NCBI GenBank assembly: GCA_030427905.1
Contig: JAUICL010000001.1
Span: 744,001-808,000 of the forward strand
Length of the DNA stretch: 64,000 nt
Source: Bacteroidia bacterium
Lineage (GTDB): Bacteria; Bacteroidota; Bacteroidia; Flavobacteriales_D; Cryomorphaceae
Direction of reading: 5' to 3'
The notes below the pieces were generated by a model. That model saw only the letters and a list, made by a program, of their open reading frames with translations. It searched no databases and was not told where the DNA came from. This document shows, in pieces, positions 45,015 through 54,860 of this stretch. The translations under genes and the position numbers were made by a program. How positions within the stretch are numbered: the first letter of the stretch is position 1; every line of letters begins with the position of its first letter.

Positions 45015-47264
45015 TTAGTTCATCACTGGAGTTTTCTCCACTTCATCAACTTTCTTCTCAACTTTCTCCGGGTGCTCAGTCATCATATCTGCCTTTTTCA
45101 TTGGCTTCTCTTTCACCAATGTCATTTCATCGATAAGGTTTGATGCCCCCGCAAATTTGTCAACTACAAAAAGTACGTAGCGAATATCAACTGAGATCGT
45201 TCTTTGAACAGAAGGCTCAAAATTGATGTCACCACTCATCGCTTCCCAGTTTCCATCGAAAGCCAGCCCGATCAGCTCACCATTTCCGTTGATAACGGGA
45301 CTTCCAGAGTTACCACCAGTGATGTCGTTTGTGCTGATAAAGTTTACGTGAAGCGTTCCGTCTTTGTCGGCATACTGCCCGTAGTCTTTTGCTTCGTAGA
45401 GCTCTTTCAACTTAGCTGGAACAATAAATTCATCATTGTTTGGATCTTCCTTAGCCATCAATCCTTCCATCGTTGTAAAGTACTTGTACTTCACTCCGTC
45501 TTTAGGGAAGTAAGATTTCACGTTTCCGAAAGAAGCTCTCATCGTTGAGTTTGCATCTGGGTAGAAATCTTTGTCAGGGTTCATTTCGATCAGACCAGCT
45601 TGGAAAAGGCGGTTTCCTTTGTCCATCATGGCTTCAGCTCCAGCGCTGGCTTGAGCACTTCCTCGGTACACGGTGAATAGGTCGTTTGCAACCTGAATCA
45701 TCATATCCTTTTCGAGCGTCTTTGCTTTTGGCTTTTCGATAAACGCGATCAATCGCTCTTCGTTTGTGAAAATACTTTGATCGTATACCTTCTCTGCATA
45801 GTCATCCCACTTTCCTTCGTACTTATCACCTAAGTCTTGGAGGTATTGTGGTTGCTGATCTGTCTCAACATTTTTGCTGTAAAGTTCATTAGTCACAGCA
45901 AACAAGCTCATGTCGGTAGGTACATTCACTTCAGTAAAGTGCTGCTTTGCGGCTTCGATCAACTCGGCCTTTACCGCATCCTTTTCAGCCCCTTCTTCCA
46001 TTTGCATGTAGGCATCCAACCTTCTGTTGAATCGGAATGTGAAAAGGATAGCATCTGCACCTAGAAGTCCAGCTTCTACTACGTAAGTATTACCAATCAC
46101 GCGAGCGTCTGTATCAGCGTACCCCTGCTTGATCATAGAAAGCGCTTCGCCGTACTTGGCTTTTCTATTTGGATCGGCATCAGCCCAGGCTTGGAATGCT
46201 GCTTCGAGCTCACGCTTCTGATCGGCTACGTTCAGACGTTTTAGCTGCTCCGTTTGTCCGATAAAGTACTTCCAGTAGTTGGCAATTTGAGCGTATTTAG
46301 AAGCATACATGATACGCACAGCATCACTTTCTTTCATGTCCTTTCTCAAAGCGGCCAACTTGGCGTCTCTGATCTCAACAATTGTTGGGTTCTTCTTCTC
46401 TAGCGCTTGATCTACTCCATAAGAAGTTAGGTAGCGGTCAGTGCTTCCCGGGTATCCAAATGTCATGGTGAAATCACCGTCTTCGATACCAGCGATGTTT
46501 ACAGGTAGGTGGTGCTTTGGCTTAAGTGGCACGTTGTCTGTGCTGTATTCTGCCGGCTTTCCATCGGGGCCTGTGTACACTCTGAAAAGTGAAAAGTCAC
46601 CCGTTTGGCGAGGCCACATCCAGTTATCAGTGTCTCCACCGTATTTTCCAATGGAAGATGGAGGAGCTCCTACCAATCTCACATCGGTAAACGTTTCGTA
46701 AACAAACATGTAGAACTCATTTCCTTTGTAGAAGCTTTTTACTTGTGCTGTATAATGAGTCCCAGCTTGGGCTTCTTCAGCGATCATAGTTCCTACTTCA
46801 GATGCTTTAGCTTGACGTTGAGCTTCGTCTTCGATTCCTTCCAATTCGCTCAATACACGCTCAGTAACATCTTCCATGCGAACGAGGAATGACACGTAGA
46901 GACCTTCATTTGGAAGCTCCTGGTCAAGGCTTTTGGCCCAAAATCCATCGGTGAGATAATCGTGTTCTACAGAAGAATTTGTACGAATGGCATCGTATCC
47001 GCAGTGGTGGTTTGTGAGCATCAATCCATTCGAAGAAATGATTTCACCTGTACAGAATCCACCCATCGAAACAATAGCGTCTTTCAAACTTGAATTGTTA
47101 ACGCTGTAAATCTCTTCAGGTGTCAATTGAAGACCCATCTCTTGAAGGTCTCGTTGGTTCAATCTCTTGATGAGCATAGGCAGCCACATTCCCTCATCGG
47201 CTTTGAGTGGCAAAGAACTGATCAAAGCTAGCGCCAAGGCCAGAACGGTACACTTTTTTATCAT
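45015..47264 (-). CDS. S46-family dipeptidyl-peptidase (DPP7-type)
   Basis: The 749-residue periplasmic exopeptidase removes dipeptides from N-termini. A signal peptide (VLALALALISSLPLKA) is followed by the chymotrypsin-like domain: TNHHCGY (His86/87 pair), GGDTDNWMWPRQTGDF for the Asp region, and Ser653 in TGGNSGSPV. At the position 18 residues after the catalytic Ser, where DPP11 of Porphyromonas gingivalis has an Arg that selects acidic P1 residues, this protein has Gly671 (AFDGNWEAMSGD). That predicts a DPP7-like preference for hydrophobic and uncharged residues. It is the usual partner of a proteolytic, peptide-using Bacteroidota lifestyle. No promoter match was found upstream. Confidence 0.93.
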   Translation of the reverse strand: MIKKCTVLALALALISSLPLKADEGMWLPMLIKRLNQRDLQEMGLQLTPEEIYSVNNSSLKDAIVSMGGFCTGEIISSNGLMLTNHHCGYDAIRTNSSVEHDYLTDGFWAKSLDQELPNEGLYVSFLVRMEDVTERVLSELEGIEDEAQRQAKASEVGTMIAEEAQAGTHYTAQVKSFYKGNEFYMFVYETFTDVRLVGAPPSSIGKYGGDTDNWMWPRQTGDFSLFRVYTGPDGKPAEYSTDNVPLKPKHHLPVNIAGIEDGDFTMTFGYPGSTDRYLTSYGVDQALEKKNPTIVEIRDAKLAALRKDMKESDAVRIMYASKYAQIANYWKYFIGQTEQLKRLNVADQKRELEAAFQAWADADPNRKAKYGEALSMIKQGYADTDARVIGNTYVVEAGLLGADAILFTFRFNRRLDAYMQMEEGAEKDAVKAELIEAAKQHFTEVNVPTDMSLFAVTNELYSKNVETDQQPQYLQDLGDKYEGKWDDYAEKVYDQSIFTNEERLIAFIEKPKAKTLEKDMMIQVANDLFTVYRGSAQASAGAEAMMDKGNRLFQAGLIEMNPDKDFYPDANSTMRASFGNVKSYFPKDGVKYKYFTTMEGLMAKEDPNNDEFIVPAKLKELYEAKDYGQYADKDGTLHVNFISTNDITGGNSGSPVINGNGELIGLAFDGNWEAMSGDINFEPSVQRTISVDIRYVLFVVDKFAGASNLIDEMTLVKEKPMKKADMMTEHPEKVEKKVDEVEKTPVMN

Positions 47265-47324
47265 TGTTTTTGAATTTAAATTCAGGAGTCGCGAATTTAA
47301 TGAGAATAAGCCGTTTTTCGGGTA

Positions 47325-48236
47325 TTATCGCGCTACGTATTCGTAGTTTGTGATGACTATTCTTGAAAGCTCATCTTCGCGTTTTAATTCGGCTCTCACG
47401 CGCATGGTGTCTTGATTGTACACGTATTCTACTCGGTGCTTTTTTTTACCCTCTACCCAGTAGCCTTCTTCAAGCATGTTCCCGATGCTGTCGTATTCAT
47501 AAGTGCGTTGTGTTTTTCTCGCACCATCGTCTAGTTCCAACTTCACGAGCCAGCCGCCTTCATTGTATTCATAGGTCTCAAAATGGCGGGCGCTACTCAT
47601 AACATAGTTTTGCCTGAATGACACGAGGTAGCCGTTCTCATCAAAATACCGGATCTCTTTGATATAGGGTCTTCCGGCTGAATTGAACAAGGTGGAGTGG
47701 AGTTGGTTTTCAAGACGGACGTGCTTGTATGTCTCGGTGTTCACTTCTTTGATTCGGTCCGGGCTCACGGATGCTGTGATCGAAGCAAAGCGTGGCGCAC
47801 GGCCGTACTTTCGCTCGGTTGGAAGCCCATTTTCGCCGTAAACATAGCAGTAACTGTACATCCCAGCGGCATCGTTCTTGACTTCACAACCCATGCGTTC
47901 GCCCACATACTCAAAGAATGTAATGGATGTGTCTCTTCGTTTCAAGTTGATCAAGGAGTGCATCTGTAGCCTTCCGTCAGGATAGAATCGGTACACTTCT
48001 TTTTCTTGTGTTTTTCTGATTCGGTCGCCATCGCGCTTAATCTCTTTAATACAGTGAATCTCTAAAATCTCTTGTGCAGCAATAAAAGATGGATTGAACT
48101 TTTGGTTCACTTTAAACTCTCGTCCAGCTGGCGGCATCATCATCTGCCCGTATGCGAGGGTGTTCAGGCACAGGTAGATGAGAGTCGCTAAGAAGGGTTT
48201 TAAACTAATTTGGAGAAAGTGTACGGATAGCTTCAA
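47325..48236 (-). CDS. Secreted protein with YD-like repeats, function unknown
   Basis: The 303-residue protein has a signal peptide (FLATLIYLCLNTLAYGQ) and several units of the YD/RHS-like or MORN-like kind: YRFYPDGRLQM, YVYGENGLPTE, IRYFDENGYLVSFR, YEYNEGGWLVKLE, YEYDSIGNMLEEGYW, VEYVYNQDT. Such beta-hairpin repeats usually form an elongated sheet on a periplasmic or surface protein. I do not recognise a more specific family. It overlaps the preceding DUF255 gene by 32 nt and is the last of a four-gene minus-strand run. A MMMPP tract follows the signal peptide. Confidence 0.7.
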   Translation of the reverse strand: MKLSVHFLQISLKPFLATLIYLCLNTLAYGQMMMPPAGREFKVNQKFNPSFIAAQEILEIHCIKEIKRDGDRIRKTQEKEVYRFYPDGRLQMHSLINLKRRDTSITFFEYVGERMGCEVKNDAAGMYSYCYVYGENGLPTERKYGRAPRFASITASVSPDRIKEVNTETYKHVRLENQLHSTLFNSAGRPYIKEIRYFDENGYLVSFRQNYVMSSARHFETYEYNEGGWLVKLELDDGARKTQRTYEYDSIGNMLEEGYWVEGKKKHRVEYVYNQDTMRVRAELKREDELSRIVITNYEYVAR

Positions 48237-50190
48237 TGGCCTGTTTCAGATTATGGATAGGTGCGAGGCAGGTTTTATTTTGGCAAATATATACTTGGGT
48301 TTGATCTCTTGAAAACCGATTTCGAAAAATTGGGAGATTCGAAGGGCTCTCTGTTGCCGCAACGAGAAAACTTGGGTGAATGTGTAGGCTTATTTGGCGA
48401 TGCCAGTCTATGGCTTCTGGTCCTGTGACTGCAATTTCGACATGGCCCAGTACTCTACTCAAAATTTGGGAGCCTATCATAGCGAAGGAGTCGGGGTGTT
48501 GTATCCACTGCTCCTTCATGCCGAGAACAATGCGGTCAGCCATTTCGGCAAACCGGGGTATTTCAAAGATCTGCGAAAGCGTACTCAGGTTCTGAACCAT
48601 ACCCGAGTTTGGCGATGGCATCACAGAATCGTGTATGTCAATGGGGCGGCTTATCAAGCCACTTTGATCGGAAGTGGAGTAAAACAAGCCTACGGACGGG
48701 TCATAGAATCGGTCGATCGCTACCAGCGCTAGTGATTTAGCTAAGCTCAATCTGCTGGGATCTAGATACACTGAATACGATTTCAGAAGTGCTGCGATTA
48801 CCCATGTGTAGTCTTCCAGAAAGCTTTCGGTTCTGGTTTCTACACCATAGGCTACATGGCTCAGGTGATAGTTTTCAGGGTCGAGAAAAACACCGATTAA
48901 GGTGTCGAGCAGACCTTCGGCCTTTTTCTTCAGAATCTCATCTTTGAGCGCAAGTCCAGCATCAAAGTAACCAATCACAGCCAATGCATTCCACGAGAGT
49001 ATATGCTTCTCGTCGGTGGCCGGTTTAGTACGGCGTTCTCGAAGGCGAAGTAAGGCCTGATTGATCTCACCAGCTCCACGGCTAGCCTTGTCTTTGCGAA
49101 TGGGAATAATTCGACCTTCCCATATAGCTTCATCTCCAGAATAGTAGACCGCATTGAAAGGATCAAAGAGTTTAGCGTCTTGCAATTCAGTCTCTGTCCA
49201 AGTGTAGTAAAGTCCTTCTTTCCCTTCCGAATCGGCGTCTTGCGCAGCGTACAGCAGCCCTGTTTCTGCCTTCATTTCTCGCGAAAGCCAAGCGTCAATT
49301 CCTCTTATTATTTCTTCGTGAAAATCATTTGGCGAGCCTTTGTAAGATTGAGCATAGAGACTCATCAGCTGAGCATTGTCGTAGAGCATTTTCTCAAAAT
49401 GCGGCACTTTCCATTGGGAGTCTGTGGAATAGCGAGCAAAGCCTCCGCCAACTTGATCGTAAATGCCGCCCATAGCCATTTTGTCGAGGGTCAACTGGAT
49501 AAAGTCTTCAACCTTGGGCGAAGGTTTAACCTGAATGAATTCCAATAGGAATTGGTAGAGTACCGGTACGGGAAACTTTGGGGCTCGTTCCAATCCACCA
49601 TCTACCAAATCGGCTTGCTTCATGACTTTTTGAAGCGCTAGGTCCAGATCGTCCATAGTCCAGGGAGAATCAGTGGTGATCAATGGCAAGGAAGCTTTAT
49701 GGTTGAGCGCAGTTTTCATCTGGTCACCATACTTCAAAATTTCATCTGGCTTATTGGCCCATAGATCCTGGATCTGCGTCAGCACATTGATCCACTGCTG
49801 CTTTGGGAAGTACGTTCCAGCAAATACAGGCGTACCATCGGGAAGAGCGATACAGTTCAATGGCCATCCACCCTGCTTATTCATCATGTGGGTGGCATCC
49901 ATATACACCTGGTCTATATCAGGTCTTTCTTCGCGATCTACCTTGATGCTGACGTAAAAGTCGTTCATAATGGCGGCAACTTCGATGTCTTCGAAGCACT
50001 CTTTCTCCATCACATGGCACCAATGGCAGGCTGCGTATCCGATGCTTACAATAATGAGTTTTTGTCCTTTCTCGGCTCTTTCCAGAGCGGGTTTCCCCCA
50101 AGGCATCCACTTCACGGGATTGTGGGCGTGTTGGCGCAGGTAAAGGCTATTTTCTTTTCCTAAGTCATTTTGAAAGGACGGCGATGTCAT
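48205..50190 (-). CDS. Thioredoxin-domain protein of the DUF255/YyaL family
   Basis: The 661-residue cytoplasmic protein begins with a DUF255 thioredoxin-like domain (LYLRQHAHNPVKWMPWG, then CHWC with Cys55 and Cys58, VKVDREERPDIDQVYM) and continues as an alpha/alpha-barrel related to glycosyl hydrolase-like epimerases (VGGGFARYSTDSQWKVPHFE and LLYAAQDADSEGKEG). This matches the YyaL/SPATA20 group found in all domains of life, whose reaction is unknown. The start overlaps the stop of the LEA14-like gene by 4 nt and its end overlaps the YD-repeat gene by 32 nt, so all are co-translated. Confidence 0.9.
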   Translation of the reverse strand: MTSPSFQNDLGKENSLYLRQHAHNPVKWMPWGKPALERAEKGQKLIIVSIGYAACHWCHVMEKECFEDIEVAAIMNDFYVSIKVDREERPDIDQVYMDATHMMNKQGGWPLNCIALPDGTPVFAGTYFPKQQWINVLTQIQDLWANKPDEILKYGDQMKTALNHKASLPLITTDSPWTMDDLDLALQKVMKQADLVDGGLERAPKFPVPVLYQFLLEFIQVKPSPKVEDFIQLTLDKMAMGGIYDQVGGGFARYSTDSQWKVPHFEKMLYDNAQLMSLYAQSYKGSPNDFHEEIIRGIDAWLSREMKAETGLLYAAQDADSEGKEGLYYTWTETELQDAKLFDPFNAVYYSGDEAIWEGRIIPIRKDKASRGAGEINQALLRLRERRTKPATDEKHILSWNALAVIGYFDAGLALKDEILKKKAEGLLDTLIGVFLDPENYHLSHVAYGVETRTESFLEDYTWVIAALLKSYSVYLDPSRLSLAKSLALVAIDRFYDPSVGLFYSTSDQSGLISRPIDIHDSVMPSPNSGMVQNLSTLSQIFEIPRFAEMADRIVLGMKEQWIQHPDSFAMIGSQILSRVLGHVEIAVTGPEAIDWHRQISLHIHPSFLVAATESPSNLPIFRNRFSRDQTQVYICQNKTCLAPIHNLKQAIEAIRTLSPN

Positions 50191-50648
50191 TTCTTGAAGG
50201 CTTTATCTTCAAACTCAAAATCTACCTTTTTAGAAATAAGACCAGACCGAGCTTTGATGGTTCCTTTCACTTTTATTTCAATGGGTTTTCCCATCGACAC
50301 TTGAAGGGCAATGGGCAGCATCATCACGCTGCCTCCTGAGAATTTCGCTTCAATTTCAGTTTCAAGGTAGTCGTTAAAATTGGCTGGAATAACGATTTCG
50401 CGAACCAGATCGGCTTCTCCAGCCATCGTGCCGTTGATAAAGATCTCTGCATCGGTAGACTTGACCTTGATCTTATAGTCATTGGGGTTGTGAACGCGGA
50501 GTGATGCCTTGAGTGTGGCACCACTTCCGCTAATCTCTTGAAGATTAAATTCACCAACATCCACAATTTCCACGTCGCTATAATCGCACGAAGTGAGTAC
50601 AGCTAGGGAGATGACGATCAGAAAAAAACTATTTAGAAAGCTCCGCAA
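50187..50648 (-). CDS. LEA14-like (WHy-domain) lipoprotein
   Basis: The protein of about 153 residues has a lipoprotein signal (FFLIVISLAVLTSC) and one LEA type 2/WHy-like beta-sandwich domain: VGEFNLQEISGSGATLKASL, VHNPNDYKIKVKSTDAEIFI and an ending IKVKGTIKARSGL. WHy domains occur in stress-related proteins; a role in the envelope is inferred from the lipobox only. The start is uncertain: the TTG at 50648 gives a normal signal peptide (MRSFLNSFF...), while the first ATG at 50714 would add 22 residues. Either overlaps the M20 peptidase gene. It overlaps the next gene by 4 nt. Confidence 0.78.
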   Translation of the reverse strand: MRSFLNSFFLIVISLAVLTSCDYSDVEIVDVGEFNLQEISGSGATLKASLRVHNPNDYKIKVKSTDAEIFINGTMAGEADLVREIVIPANFNDYLETEIEAKFSGGSVMMLPIALQVSMGKPIEIKVKGTIKARSGLISKKVDFEFEDKAFKK

Positions 50649-51999
50649 AGTTCTTGTAGAATAATGGAATCGTTTCGATTCCCTTGTAGTAGTTGAATAG
50701 GCCAAAATTTTCATTCGGCGAATGGATTTTATTCGAATCCAGACCGAAGCCCATCAAGATGGTTTTTAGTCCGAGCAATTCTTCAAAAAGTGCTACGATT
50801 GGAATAGACCCCCCGCCGCGCATTGGAATGGGTTTCTTTCCAAAAGCTTCTTCCATAGCCTGACTAGCCGCCTGATAAGCTATAGAGTCTGTAGGAGTTA
50901 CAGCTGGCTCTCCGCCGTGATGTGGCTTTACCTTTACCTTCACATACGGAGGGGCAATTCGCTCGAAGTGCTTGACAAACTTTTCAGTGATCTCCTCCGA
51001 GCTTTGATTTGGTACCAAGCGCATGCTGATTTTTGCGTATGCTTTTGACGGGAGAACCGTTTTGGCTCCAGGTGCGGTGTATCCACCCCAAATTCCATTC
51101 ACATCGAGTGTGGGTCTGATGCTGGCTCGCTCAAGAGTGGTGTATCCTTTCTCGCCATGTACCGCGTCGATACCCAGATCTGATTTGTACTTCTCTTCAT
51201 CAAGCGGAGCCTTGTTCATCTCTGTGCGCTCAGCATCCGAAATGGTCGCCACATTGTCGTAAAATCCTTCAACGGTAATTCGATTGTCTTCATCCGTAAG
51301 GGATGCAATCATTTTTGAAAGCACGTTGATAGGATTGGCTACGGCACCACCGTAAATTCCGCTGTGCAAATCTCTATTGGGTCCCGTTACTTCCACTTCT
51401 ACGTAGCTCAATCCACGCAGACCCATTGTTATACTCGGGTTTTCATTTGAAAGCATAGCTGTATCCGAAACCAAAACCACATCGGCAGCAAGCTTTTCTT
51501 TGTTAGCAGCGATAAACGGGCCGAGATTATCCGATCCGATTTCTTCTTCACCTTCGATCATAAACTTGACATTGCATGCCAGTGTATCAGTTTTCATCAT
51601 GGATTCAAAAGCCTTGATATGCATGTACATTTGGCCTTTATCGTCTGAAGCGCCACGAGCTATGATCAAATCATCCTTTACTTGGGGCTCGAATGGTGGT
51701 GAATCCCAAAGCTCAAGCGGATCGGCCGGCTGTACATCGTAGTGGCCGTACACCAAGACGGTAGGCAATGCGGGGTCAATAATTTTTTCACCGTAAACAA
51801 TCGGGAGTCCGCCTGTCTCGCAGATTTCGAGATTATCTGCTCCAGCTTCTTCCAGTTTTGATTTGATGAACTCCGCTGCTCTTCGCACATCCCCTTCAAA
51901 TGACTTATCGGTACTGACCGATGGGATTCGAAGCAAATCGACTAGCTCGTTTAGAAATCGGTCTTTATTCTGATTTAGATAGTTTGTAGTAACTGACAT
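50629..51999 (-). CDS. M20-family dipeptidase (PepV/CNDP-like)
   Basis: The 456-residue cytosolic zinc dipeptidase has the metal ligands of family M20: VYGHYDVQP, GASDDKGQMYMH, EGEEEIGSDN and VSDTAM, with RGGGSIPIV near the C-terminus. It should hydrolyse dipeptides such as those released by S46-type enzymes. The start is ATG at 51999: a GTG at 52023 overlaps the -7 promoter element found just upstream. It is the first gene of a run with the LEA14-like, DUF255 and YD-repeat genes. Confidence 0.92.
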   Translation of the reverse strand: MSVTTNYLNQNKDRFLNELVDLLRIPSVSTDKSFEGDVRRAAEFIKSKLEEAGADNLEICETGGLPIVYGEKIIDPALPTVLVYGHYDVQPADPLELWDSPPFEPQVKDDLIIARGASDDKGQMYMHIKAFESMMKTDTLACNVKFMIEGEEEIGSDNLGPFIAANKEKLAADVVLVSDTAMLSNENPSITMGLRGLSYVEVEVTGPNRDLHSGIYGGAVANPINVLSKMIASLTDEDNRITVEGFYDNVATISDAERTEMNKAPLDEEKYKSDLGIDAVHGEKGYTTLERASIRPTLDVNGIWGGYTAPGAKTVLPSKAYAKISMRLVPNQSSEEITEKFVKHFERIAPPYVKVKVKPHHGGEPAVTPTDSIAYQAASQAMEEAFGKKPIPMRGGGSIPIVALFEELLGLKTILMGFGLDSNKIHSPNENFGLFNYYKGIETIPLFYKNFAELSK

Positions 52000-52022
52000 T
52001 CGTTCAATGTTATTTTGGCCCA

Positions 52023-52030
52023 CAAATATA
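52023..52030 (-). promoter_or_regulatory. Bacteroidota -7 element for the M20 dipeptidase operon
   Basis: On the minus strand TATATTTG matches TAnnTTTG and ends 23 nt before the ATG at 51999. It excludes the in-frame GTG at 52023 as start. Confidence 0.6.
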
Positions 52031-52159
52031 AGGAATTGCCTTCCCCATAAAACCCCACAAAATCTGGCATAGGAAAACTATTTTTTTACTTTTATGATTG
52101 GGCAACTTTGTAAGTGCCTATGCGTCAAACCAACATAACCACTCAGAAATAGTTCTCGA

Positions 52160-54826
52160 ATGTTGCGAAGAATACTCCCTATAGTGCTCATTATGATGAT
52201 GGTGAGCACCTTCAACGTTTCTGCTCAGATTGCAGTAGACAATACAACCATGACGGTTGAAGAACTGGTTCAAAATGTCTTGCTAGGAAATGGAGTCAGT
52301 ATCTCGAATGTGACTTTCAATGGCGCCCCAGCTAATGAAGTGAATATCCAGGCTGGAAGGTATACGGGTGGAAGTAATGTGATCGAGTTTCCTGAAGCGT
52401 TGGTGCTTGGTACGGCAGATGTAAACAACCTTGTAACGGGTGAAATGGGTGGTTTTATTACCGATTCTTATCAGAATGATCCGGATCTGATGCAAATTTC
52501 AGGCTTCAACATTAATGATGGGGCCGTGCTCGAGTTTGATTTCATTCCGAATGGTGATTCGTTGATATTTCGATATGTCTTTGCGTCTTATGAGTATCCA
52601 AGCTTTACCTGCAGTAACTACAACGATGCATTTGGATTTTTTATTAGTGGTCCTGGGATTAATGGACCATTTTCTAATGATGCCATCAATATCGCACTAG
52701 TTCCTGATACGGATATCCCGGTTGCCATCAATTCGATCAATTCAGGTAGCCCACCAAACGACCCAGACTGTCTTGCAGTAAACCCGAACTACATGGACGA
52801 TTCGATTTACTTTGTTGATAATCAGGGTGCGCCGGAAGAAGAAACAAATTTTCCTGGAATGACGGTCACCTTAACTGCCTATGCAGAAGTGATTTGCGGT
52901 GAATTGTACCACATGAAGCTGGGGATAGGCGATGCGGTAGATTCATCTCTAGACAGTGGAGTTTTTCTTGAGGCGGGTTCTTTCCAATCCAATAGTGTTG
53001 TAGAGGTGAGCCTTGATGTTCCGGTCGGAGTGAACGACTCGACCCTTTACGAAGGCTGTGGCGAAGCTTATCTGCAGTTTATCCGTCCAAATGATACGCA
53101 GGGTATCCAAGAAGTGGCTTACATAGAAGTAACAGGAACAGCGACTAATGGTGTTGACTTCATTCCTGAATTACCTGATAGTATTGTTTTCGCTCCTGGA
53201 GTTGATACGGTGTTTTTCGCACTTAGTGGTGTGCCTGATAATGAAGTAGAAGGACAGGAGTTTGTCAATGTAGAGATTACCAATATCGCATCCAATTGTA
53301 GTGGGGCTGTTTTAACATCCGATTTTCAGTTTTATCTGAATGAAGCTGATCCGCTGGAAGTTTCTGGTTTTGATGGCGCTTTAGCTGATTGCCACGATGA
53401 GATACAGCTCTACCCTACGATAACAGGGGGGTATGGCGAGTATAGTTACCAATGGTCGACGGGTGAACAGACCGATACCATTTATGCATCACCTGGTTTC
53501 ACTTCAACGATTTTTGTAACTGTCTCGGATACTTGTAGTGTCCCTGATGAACAGGCTGCATTTGAAGTTGAAGTACCAGTGTACCCACCTGTATTAGTCG
53601 ATTTAGGAGAAGATTTTGTTATTGAAGAATGCGATGTCACTGTTGATATCGTGCCGACGGTGAGTGGCGGTTTTGGCGCTTATGCCTATAACTGGCGTGA
53701 AGAAGGTGAAACTATTTCTACGGATCCTGCACTTGTCTATTTCGTTGAAAACTCAACCAGTATAGACCTTGTGGTGACCGACGACTGTGGAGCGACTGGA
53801 ATGGATGAAGTGATGATTACAGTGCCGCCAATTGAAGTGACTGCTTTGCTGCCCGATGTGTTTAGCGCGGAAACATGTCTCGATGATGTGATGCTCCCCG
53901 TTATTTCGGAAGGAGGGATTGGTCAAAAGTCATACCGATGGTACGTAGATGGTGAGCTCCAGTCTGAAAGCTATAGCTTGTTTTTTATGTACAACCCTGC
54001 AATGGGGCAGAACGTTGTGATAGAAGCTGAAGATGAATGCGAAAACATCGGAACCGACAGTACGGTTGTAGAATTTAATTTCCCGGAAGTGAGTTTGGAG
54101 TTGAGTCCAGACACAGCGATTTGTGAGAATACACCGGTAATGATGCGGGCATATGCCAGCGGTGGTTCAGGTGGGTTTAACTACGCATGGGATGGGATTC
54201 CTTCGCCAAGTGGCGTGAATGTGGATCTTCCCCGTGGGAGTCGATCCTATGTTGCTACTGTAGTAGATACTTGTGGTATGGTGGCCCAAGAGAATTTCAA
54301 CGTTGAGATCAGAGATGTTCGCGCCGATTTTGATTACCAATACCAAGATTATTACGCCATCCAATTTACGGAGTATGCTAGAGCTGAGAACCCGACGTTC
54401 TTCTGGGATTTTGGGGATGGTGAAACCAGCGACAAGCCCAATCCACTTCACTACTTTGATGGATTTGATCCCTATCAGGTAGTGCTTACCGTTACCGACG
54501 ATATAGGCTGTACCGATACAGCGCACTACAATACCATTCCGCCACTCGAGATTTACATTCCAAATTCATTTACACCAAATGGAGATGGAATCAATGATCT
54601 CTTTGGTGTCGTGGCTGTAGATGTTTACGAGTTTGAAATGTGGATTATGGACCGCTGGGGTAAGCAGGTGTTCCACTCTACAGATATAGGTGATAAATGG
54701 AATGGCTCGAACGCAGGAAATGAGTATTTCTCGGGTACGGCAGTCTACCACTATTTAATAAAGTACAAGGGCAAGAAGGAAGAAGATGCGCATGAAATAA
54801 CCGGCTTTGTGACGGTTACGCGATAA
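52160..54826 (+). CDS. T9SS type B surface protein with choice-of-anchor L domain, copy 1
   Basis: The 888-residue protein has a signal peptide (ILPIVLIMMMVSTFNVSAQ) and a choice-of-anchor L domain in the first 300 residues (GVSISNVTFNGAP, DFIPNGDSLIFRYVFASYEY, FGFFISGPGINGP, LKLGIGDAVDSSLDSGVF-like segments). Immunoglobulin-like repeats with PTVSGGFGAYAYNW-type units follow, then a PKD domain (FFWDFGDGETSDK) and a gliding-motility-type C-terminal domain, T9SS type B (YIPNSFTPNGDGINDLFGV, MWIMDRWGKQVF). It should be secreted by SprA and attached to the surface as an adhesin-like protein. The PorP/SprF-like partner often found beside such genes is absent here. Confidence 0.92.
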   Translation: MLRRILPIVLIMMMVSTFNVSAQIAVDNTTMTVEELVQNVLLGNGVSISNVTFNGAPANEVNIQAGRYTGGSNVIEFPEALVLGTADVNNLVTGEMGGFITDSYQNDPDLMQISGFNINDGAVLEFDFIPNGDSLIFRYVFASYEYPSFTCSNYNDAFGFFISGPGINGPFSNDAINIALVPDTDIPVAINSINSGSPPNDPDCLAVNPNYMDDSIYFVDNQGAPEEETNFPGMTVTLTAYAEVICGELYHMKLGIGDAVDSSLDSGVFLEAGSFQSNSVVEVSLDVPVGVNDSTLYEGCGEAYLQFIRPNDTQGIQEVAYIEVTGTATNGVDFIPELPDSIVFAPGVDTVFFALSGVPDNEVEGQEFVNVEITNIASNCSGAVLTSDFQFYLNEADPLEVSGFDGALADCHDEIQLYPTITGGYGEYSYQWSTGEQTDTIYASPGFTSTIFVTVSDTCSVPDEQAAFEVEVPVYPPVLVDLGEDFVIEECDVTVDIVPTVSGGFGAYAYNWREEGETISTDPALVYFVENSTSIDLVVTDDCGATGMDEVMITVPPIEVTALLPDVFSAETCLDDVMLPVISEGGIGQKSYRWYVDGELQSESYSLFFMYNPAMGQNVVIEAEDECENIGTDSTVVEFNFPEVSLELSPDTAICENTPVMMRAYASGGSGGFNYAWDGIPSPSGVNVDLPRGSRSYVATVVDTCGMVAQENFNVEIRDVRADFDYQYQDYYAIQFTEYARAENPTFFWDFGDGETSDKPNPLHYFDGFDPYQVVLTVTDDIGCTDTAHYNTIPPLEIYIPNSFTPNGDGINDLFGVVAVDVYEFEMWIMDRWGKQVFHSTDIGDKWNGSNAGNEYFSGTAVYHYLIKYKGKKEEDAHEITGFVTVTR

Positions 54827-54830
54827 AAAC

Positions 54831-54838
54831 TATATTTA
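54831..54838 (+). promoter_or_regulatory. Possible -7 element for the second T9SS gene
   Basis: TATATTTA differs from TAnnTTTG only in the last base and has a TTTG 21 bp upstream (54806-54809). It lies 22 nt before the ATG at 54861. Confidence 0.3.
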
Positions 54839-54860
54839 GCCCTCCGATTAAACCAAGATT

